This document shows positions 59,310-64,000 of a stretch of 64,000 nt of DNA, piece by piece. How positions within the stretch are numbered: the stretch's first letter is position 1; each line of letters starts with the position of its first letter. Location of the stretch: NCBI GenBank assembly GCA_963556495.2, contig OY747716.1:33694318-33758317 (forward strand), written 5' to 3'. Both the position numbers and the translations under genes were made by a program. The DNA is from Valencia hispanica (Eukaryota; Chordata; Actinopteri; Cyprinodontiformes; Valenciidae). The notes beneath the pieces were generated by a model. It was not told the DNA's origin, made no database searches, and saw nothing but the letters and a program-made list of their open reading frames with translations.

Positions 59310-61237
59310 ACCTTTTGGATCTCGGTGCTGTAAACGTCCACCAGAACCATGGATTAATGATTCTATCCGTGCTCTCAGACGCGCCTGCAGAAAGAAAATG
59401 GAAAAAGGACAAGCTTTATGTCTCTTGGGGTATCCTTAAGGATTCCCTCTTTGAATATCAACGTGCTTTTAAGTATGCAAAGACAACATATTTTTCAACT
59501 CTTATTGCAAACAATTCTCACAGGCCTCAAGTTCTATTTAGGGTTTTGAGTCACCTGATTAATCCTTTTGAGTCTTCCGGTGTTGTACCGTCAGAATTGT
59601 TCTGTGAAAAACTTGGAAATTTCTTCATAGACAAATTTGCTGCACTTAGGTCATCTTCCTCAACTTCTCCTATGGAAAAATCAGAACCAAATATTTCCCC
59701 GGCTGTTTTTGACCAGTTTGAGCCACTATCGCTCTCTGATCTTCAAATATAATTCATCAGTTAAGGCCTACTTGTGGTCCCTTAGATGTTATCCATCCTT
59801 CATTGTTAGTTAGTGTCTTCGACGCTGTGGGTCCTGTGATTTTAGATATTGTGAATACATGCTTATCTACTGGTTGTGTTCCTACTACCTTCAAGACTGC
59901 TGTTATTCAGCCGCTTTTGAAGAAACTTAACCATGACCCCTTGGTATTGTCAAATTATAGGCCAATCTCCAAGCTTCCTTTTCTTTCTAAAGTCTTGGAA
60001 AAGGCAATGTATAGACAATTAAAAGACTACCTGGATCATCAAAACATCTTAGAGAAATTTCAATCAGGCTTTAAACAATACCATAGTACAGAAACGGCTC
60101 TCTTAAGAGTGGTCAATGATCTTCTTTTAACTGTCGATACTGGCCATTCTGCTGTATTAGTCCTCTTGGATTTGACGGCGGCATTTGATACAGTGGATCA
60201 CAAAATTTTATTGTCACGCCTGGAACAGACTATTTGTATCCAGGGCTCGGTTTTAAAATGGTTTAAATCTTACCTTGATCGGAGGTCCTTTTCTGTAAAC
60301 ATCAGGGAACACTTTTCTTCCTCCCATTCAGTGTGGTGTTCCGCAGGGTTCCATTTTGGGACCACTTTTGTTTTCTTTATATATGCTCCCCCTTGGTGAA
60401 ATTTTCTGAAAACACTTTTTTGCCGATGACATATAGATCTATGTACCTTTGAGCTCCAAAGGACCATCCTTTGACAAACTGTTATTGTGCCTTAGGGACA
60501 TTAAGATATGGCTGCAAAACAACCTGCTAAACCTAAACAAAAATAAGACAGAATTAGTTGTTTTTGGAGATCCCAGCTTGCTGCATTATGTGAGGTGTGA
60601 GTTTGGGCCATTGGAATCTTTTAGAGTCTTACATGCAAGAAATTTGGGTTTTATCCTTGATGGCTGTTTTAAATTTGAGAAACAAATTAGTAGTGTAATT
60701 CAAAGCGTGTTTTTCATTTGAAACTGCTTAGCAAGGTTAAACCCTACTTGCCAAAAAAAGAGTTCGAGAGAGTTATTTATTTGCTCATCATGTCTAGATT
60801 AGATTACTGTAACTCTCTCTGTTATGGTCTTGATAAATCTTCCATCCAGGTTGCACAGAATGCAGCTGCTCGTCTGTTGTCAGGGAGGAAACGCAGAGAG
60901 CATATTACTCCGATCCTGTCTGCCCTCCACTGGCTCCCTGTAGAATACAGGATAAAATTTTAAATGTTATTATTATGTTTTAAAGCCTTACATGGTCTGG
61001 CTCCTTCTTATTTGGCTGAGCTTCTCATTGTCCACGCTCCCGAGGGCCTTGAGATCCACATCTAAACATCGCCTGAGAGTTCCGCCGTCAAGGCTAAAGT
61101 CTAGGAGGGATAGAGCGTTTTCTATAGCAGCCCCGACATTGTGGAATAGCTTACCAATGCAGATCCGGACCGCGAATTCTGTTTTTAGCTTTAAATCTCT
61201 TTTAAAGACACACTTTTTTACTTTTGCTTTTAATTGA
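59310..61237 (+). pseudogene. L2-clade LINE ORF2 (5'-truncated)
   Basis: Opens within PEPWINDSIRALRRACRK (59340), shifts frame to KKDKLYVSWGILKDSLFEYQ and AKTTYFSTLIANNSHRPQVL, and continues with the RT: NYRPISKLPFLSKVLEKAMY, LEKFQSGFKQYHSTETALLR, VLVLLDLTAAFDTVDH. After a frameshift near 60340 come [18 protein letters not shown], then FFADDI (FADD in place of YADD) and LNKNKTELVVFGDPSLL. The end is VAQNAAARLLSGRKRREHIT, LHWLPVEYRIKF and SVFSFKSLLKTHFFTFAFN (stop 61235). The 3' UTR to 61387 has gtgctatataaataag and a cttgacattgacttgacatt tail. Confidence 0.8.
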
Positions 61238-61475
61238 TCTTCACCTTGATTTATATGTATTTTTCCGTTTGTGTTGTTACTGTTTTCTATTGTTTTGTAG
61301 TTTGTAAATGTACAGCTTTTTGGGTAATCTTTGTATTGTAATTAAATGTGCTATATAAATAAGCTTGACATTGACTTGACATTGACAGAAAAAAACAGTA
61401 AGACTAAGGTAGAGGCTGACTGTCCTCCAGAAAAATGACCCTAAACGTACAGCCAGAGTTAGAATGGAAGCTGTA

Positions 61476-62529
61476 CAGTCGTGGCCAAAAGTTTTGAGAA
61501 TTACATAAATATTGGAATTTGGAAAAGTTTTTTAACTCAGGTAAGAATGTTGACGAGCACAAGGCTGGAGATCATTATGCCAGGCTGATTGGGTTAGAAT
61601 GGCAGACTTGACATGTTAAAAGGAGGGTGATGCTTGAAATCATTGTTCTTCCATTGTTAACCATGGTGACCTGCAAAGAAATGCGTGCAGCCATCATTGC
61701 GTTGCATAAGAATTTCTTCACAGGCAAGGATATTGAGGCTACTAAAATTGCACCAAAATCGCCAGGATCGTCTCCTAAAGAGGATTCAGCTGCGGGATCG
61801 GAGTGCCACCAGTGCAGAGCTTGCTCAGGAATGGCAGCAGGCAGATGTGAGCGCATCTGCACGCTCAGTGAGGCGAAGACTTTTAGAAGATGGCCTGGTG
61901 TCAAGAAGGGCAGCAAAGAAGCCACTTCTCTCCAAATAAAAACATCAGGGACAGATTGATCTTCTGCACAAGGTATGGTGAACAGACTGCTGAGCACTGG
62001 GGCAAAGTCATATTCTCAGATGAAGCCTTTTTCCGATTGTTTGGGGCATCTGGAAAAAGGCTTGTCCGGAGAAGAAAAGGTGAGCGCTACCATCAGTCCT
62101 GTGTCATACCAGCAGTAAAGCATCCTGGGACCATTCATGTGTGGGGTTGCTTCTCATCCAAGGGAGTGGGCTCACTTACAATTTTGCCCAAATACACAGC
62201 CATGAATAAAGAATGGTACCAAAACACCCTCCAACAGCAACTTCAGTCCTCAAGAGGCGGGTGGACAAACAAAAACCCACTAATTCTGACAAACTCCAAG
62301 AAGTGATTATGAAAGAATGGGTTGCTATCAGTCAGGATTTGGACCAGAAGTTGATTGAGAGCATGCCCAGTCGAATTGCAGAGGTCCTGAAAAAGAAGGG
62401 CCAACACTGCAAATACTGACTCTTTGCAAAAATGTCATGTAATTGTCAATAAAAGCCTTTGAAATGTATAAAGTGCTTGTAATTATATTTCAGTACATCA
62501 CAGAAACAACTGAAACAAAGATCTAAAAG
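61476..62529 (+). mobile_element. second Tc1 family, inserted in the fossil at 58482
   Basis: Begins at a TA with cagtcgtggccaaaagtttt gagaattac, the outer end of a different Tc1 family from the surrounding one. The right terminal repeat is missing, but TA also stands at 62530-62531. Large internal deletions have removed parts of the 5' UTR and the transposase. Confidence 0.75.
61663..62419 (+). pseudogene. Tc1 transposase lacking two catalytic residues
   Basis: ATG 61663 gives MVTCKEMRAAIIALHKNFFT, GKDIEATKIAPK (first helix-turn-helix). About 90 bp of the HTH linker are deleted. Another frame gives QDRLLKRIQLRDRSATSAEL, AQEWQQADVSASARSVRRRL (second HTH), then NIRDRLIFCTRYGEQTAEHW, VIFSDEAFFRLFGASGKRLV (first catalytic Asp) and TIHVWGCFSSKGVGSLTILP. 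At 62236 a deletion jumps to LKRRVDKQKPTNSDKLQEVI and ends KKKGQHCKY, losing the second Asp and the Glu. The high similarity of the remaining blocks suggests a younger copy than its host. Confidence 0.8.
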
Positions 62530-62929
62530 TAGTTCTATCCAATCTGACTGAGCTTGAACTGATTTGTAAAGAATGAGCAGAAGCATCAATAATTAGATGT
62601 ATAACGCTGGTAGTAATACACCTTAAATGACTTGTGGCTGCAATTACAGTCAGAGGTGGTTATAATAATGTGCTGTATAAGAAAGGTGAATGCAAATACA
62701 CACCATAGCTTTCAGATTTTTAACTGCAAAGAAAATTGAGAAAACTATGTATCATTTTCTTCTACTTTCCAATCATGCATTATTTTGTGCTAGTTTATCA
62801 CAAAAACTCCAACAATAAAAATGTTAGAATGTTAAGAATGTTATTAAATTTGAAAAAATCACAGGGGTATGAATACTTTTAATATGATTCAGTGTGTTCA
62901 TACAGTATAGCTCCAATTCCCAACATGTT

Positions 62930-63245
62930 ATCCCAAGCCACTTTACAACAAGTCCTTTCAATTCAATCCAATCACACACACATTCTAGCTAATCTTATTT
63001 ATTAAACAGTGCATTAAGTTCAGTTCATTATTCCAATCAGTTTAAAAGTTTTCAATATAAGGAAACCCAGCAGATTACATCGAGTCATTGACTTGCAGCA
63101 TTTCCTCCTCCTGGACGAATAAGTAGTGACAATAGACAATCGACTGTGTTGTGTCATTGACTTTACAGCAATCCCTCATGCTGAGCAAGCATGTAGCTAT
63201 GTAATATGCTTTGTGTATCATTCTACCGTTCTGAATATTCCAGTT
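62930..63245. repeat. dispersed repeat with internal duplication
   Basis: Contains cagattacatcgagtcattg, acttgcagcatttcctcctc and, about 85 bp further, tgtgtcattgactttacagc, aatccctcatgctgagcaag. The two halves are diverged copies of one unit. I recognise the composite as a common fish repeat but cannot name its class. Confidence 0.5.
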
Positions 63246-64000
63246 TACAACTGGATATAAATATATAAGTTTCGATAACTGAATTTGTGTCACATGAATG
63301 CCATCAATGTTTTACTGATAATACTTGAGATTTTGTTCTTATTAGATTAACTGTGTTGTGGCTCCTAGGATGTAAAAGTTAACACTGATCCAACAAAATG
63401 CTCGTTTTGTGTGAGCCATACTGATTTATTTTTTTATATATTTCTGTAAAGCTGACTTCGGCAACTTAACAGCCTTCTTGGAGAGGGCCTCTTGCCGGTG
63501 TGTTGAGCACTAAACAGCTGCTCAGCTTGCTTGTGCCTTGGGCCGGCACCTGCCTGTGCACACCTTTGTGCCCCTGAGTAATTACAGTTAAGTAAAGGCC
63601 ATCAAACATCACATTTATATCACGAGTTGCAAGGCTGGCACAGGAACTTTTAATCACCAGATGAAATCACGATAATAAGTAAATGATAAGTTAGGAGGAT
63701 AAGTTCCTTTTGATAACAGGTTTGAGTTGTCAGTACTGAGCCATTTGATACTTTCAAATAGAACCAATAAAGCAGAGCGTCCATAAATAAACGTTAATCA
63801 GATTATCAGAGGAGATAGGCACATGATCAAACAGATAGTAGAAACAAAAACATCTGTGGCTGCACCTACTTTCAGCACGCTGAGTTACATGCAAATCATG
63901 TGTTCATGCTTCTTCAGCTTTCATCGAGCAGTAAGATTAACACTCTTGTTTGGCAGGCTCTGAGCAAGTTTCAGGTTTGTCAATGACTGGTAAAGAAACA
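63246..64000. other. unassigned
   Basis: AT-rich right edge; 63470-63600 is more balanced. No coding or repeat family recognised. Confidence 0.3.

Larger units (their letters stand above)
58482..62893 (+). mobile_element. Tc1-like fossil carrying two later insertions
   Basis: The left end is acactgcctcacaaaattat with gcgttttattgtgattttat. Transposase blocks follow: ctccagaggagctgcagaga, tctggccttcatggaaaagt, cacagtgaaacatggtggta, gatggatggagccg. Host sequence resumes at 61388 (aaatgaccctaaacgtacag) and at 62531 (ctatccaatctgactgagct). The right end is ggggtatgaatacttttaat at about 62860-62893. It is interrupted by an L2 (about 59216-61387) and by another Tc1 family (61476-62529). Frames are all broken. 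Confidence 0.8.

Overview
The window reads as AT-rich, repeat-dense DNA of a ray-finned (teleost) fish. This rests on its transposon community: many diverged Tc1-like elements, L2/CR1-group and L1-like LINEs, a tRNA-derived SINE with a (TGGA)n tail, a PIF/Harbinger element, hAT-like and THAP-bearing DNA transposons, foldback MITEs and long (AT)n microsatellites. I could not confirm any host protein-coding gene. One short exon-like stretch (20979-21103) is the only weak candidate, so the window is probably intergenic or deep intronic. There are no bacterial or viral features and no CRISPR array, rRNA or free tRNA gene.

Layout. 0-13 kb: a dispersed repeat (167-879), an L2-like 3' end, a degenerate THAP exon (1397-1587), a Tc1 tail, SINE pieces, microsatellites, two Tc1 fossils (11.3-12.9 kb), and a 73-bp retro-insertion with a 14-bp target duplication. 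14.6-20.2 kb: a nearly full-length L2-clade LINE, with an esterase-type ORF1 split by an (AT)n tract and an EN/RT ORF2, sitting inside a Tc1 fossil. 22-23 kb: a deletion derivative of a THAP (P-like) transposon. 24-26 kb: a five-deep nest of elements. 26.7-28.0 kb: a PIF/Harbinger element carrying a spliced Myb-like gene and a truncated transposase. 30.7 kb: a perfect 138-bp AT palindrome. 32.4-34.0 kb: another L2-in-Tc1 nest. 36.4-40.6 kb: an internally deleted L1 with a GC-rich 3' region. 41-43.5 kb: three DNA transposon copies, including a second THAP-family copy with a perfect 8-bp target duplication. 44-55 kb: MITEs, a Tc1 with a mutated catalytic Glu, and a SINE inside that Tc1's terminal repeat. 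55-64 kb: Tc1 fossils, one of which was hit by both an L2 and a second, different Tc1.

The coding remnants are selfish-element proteins and nearly all are broken. The main value of the region is its stratigraphy. Insertion order can be read directly, non-autonomous copies can be tied to their coding parents within the window, and target-site duplications identify superfamilies. Statements that a stretch resembles a known fish repeat come from recalled family knowledge, not a database search.
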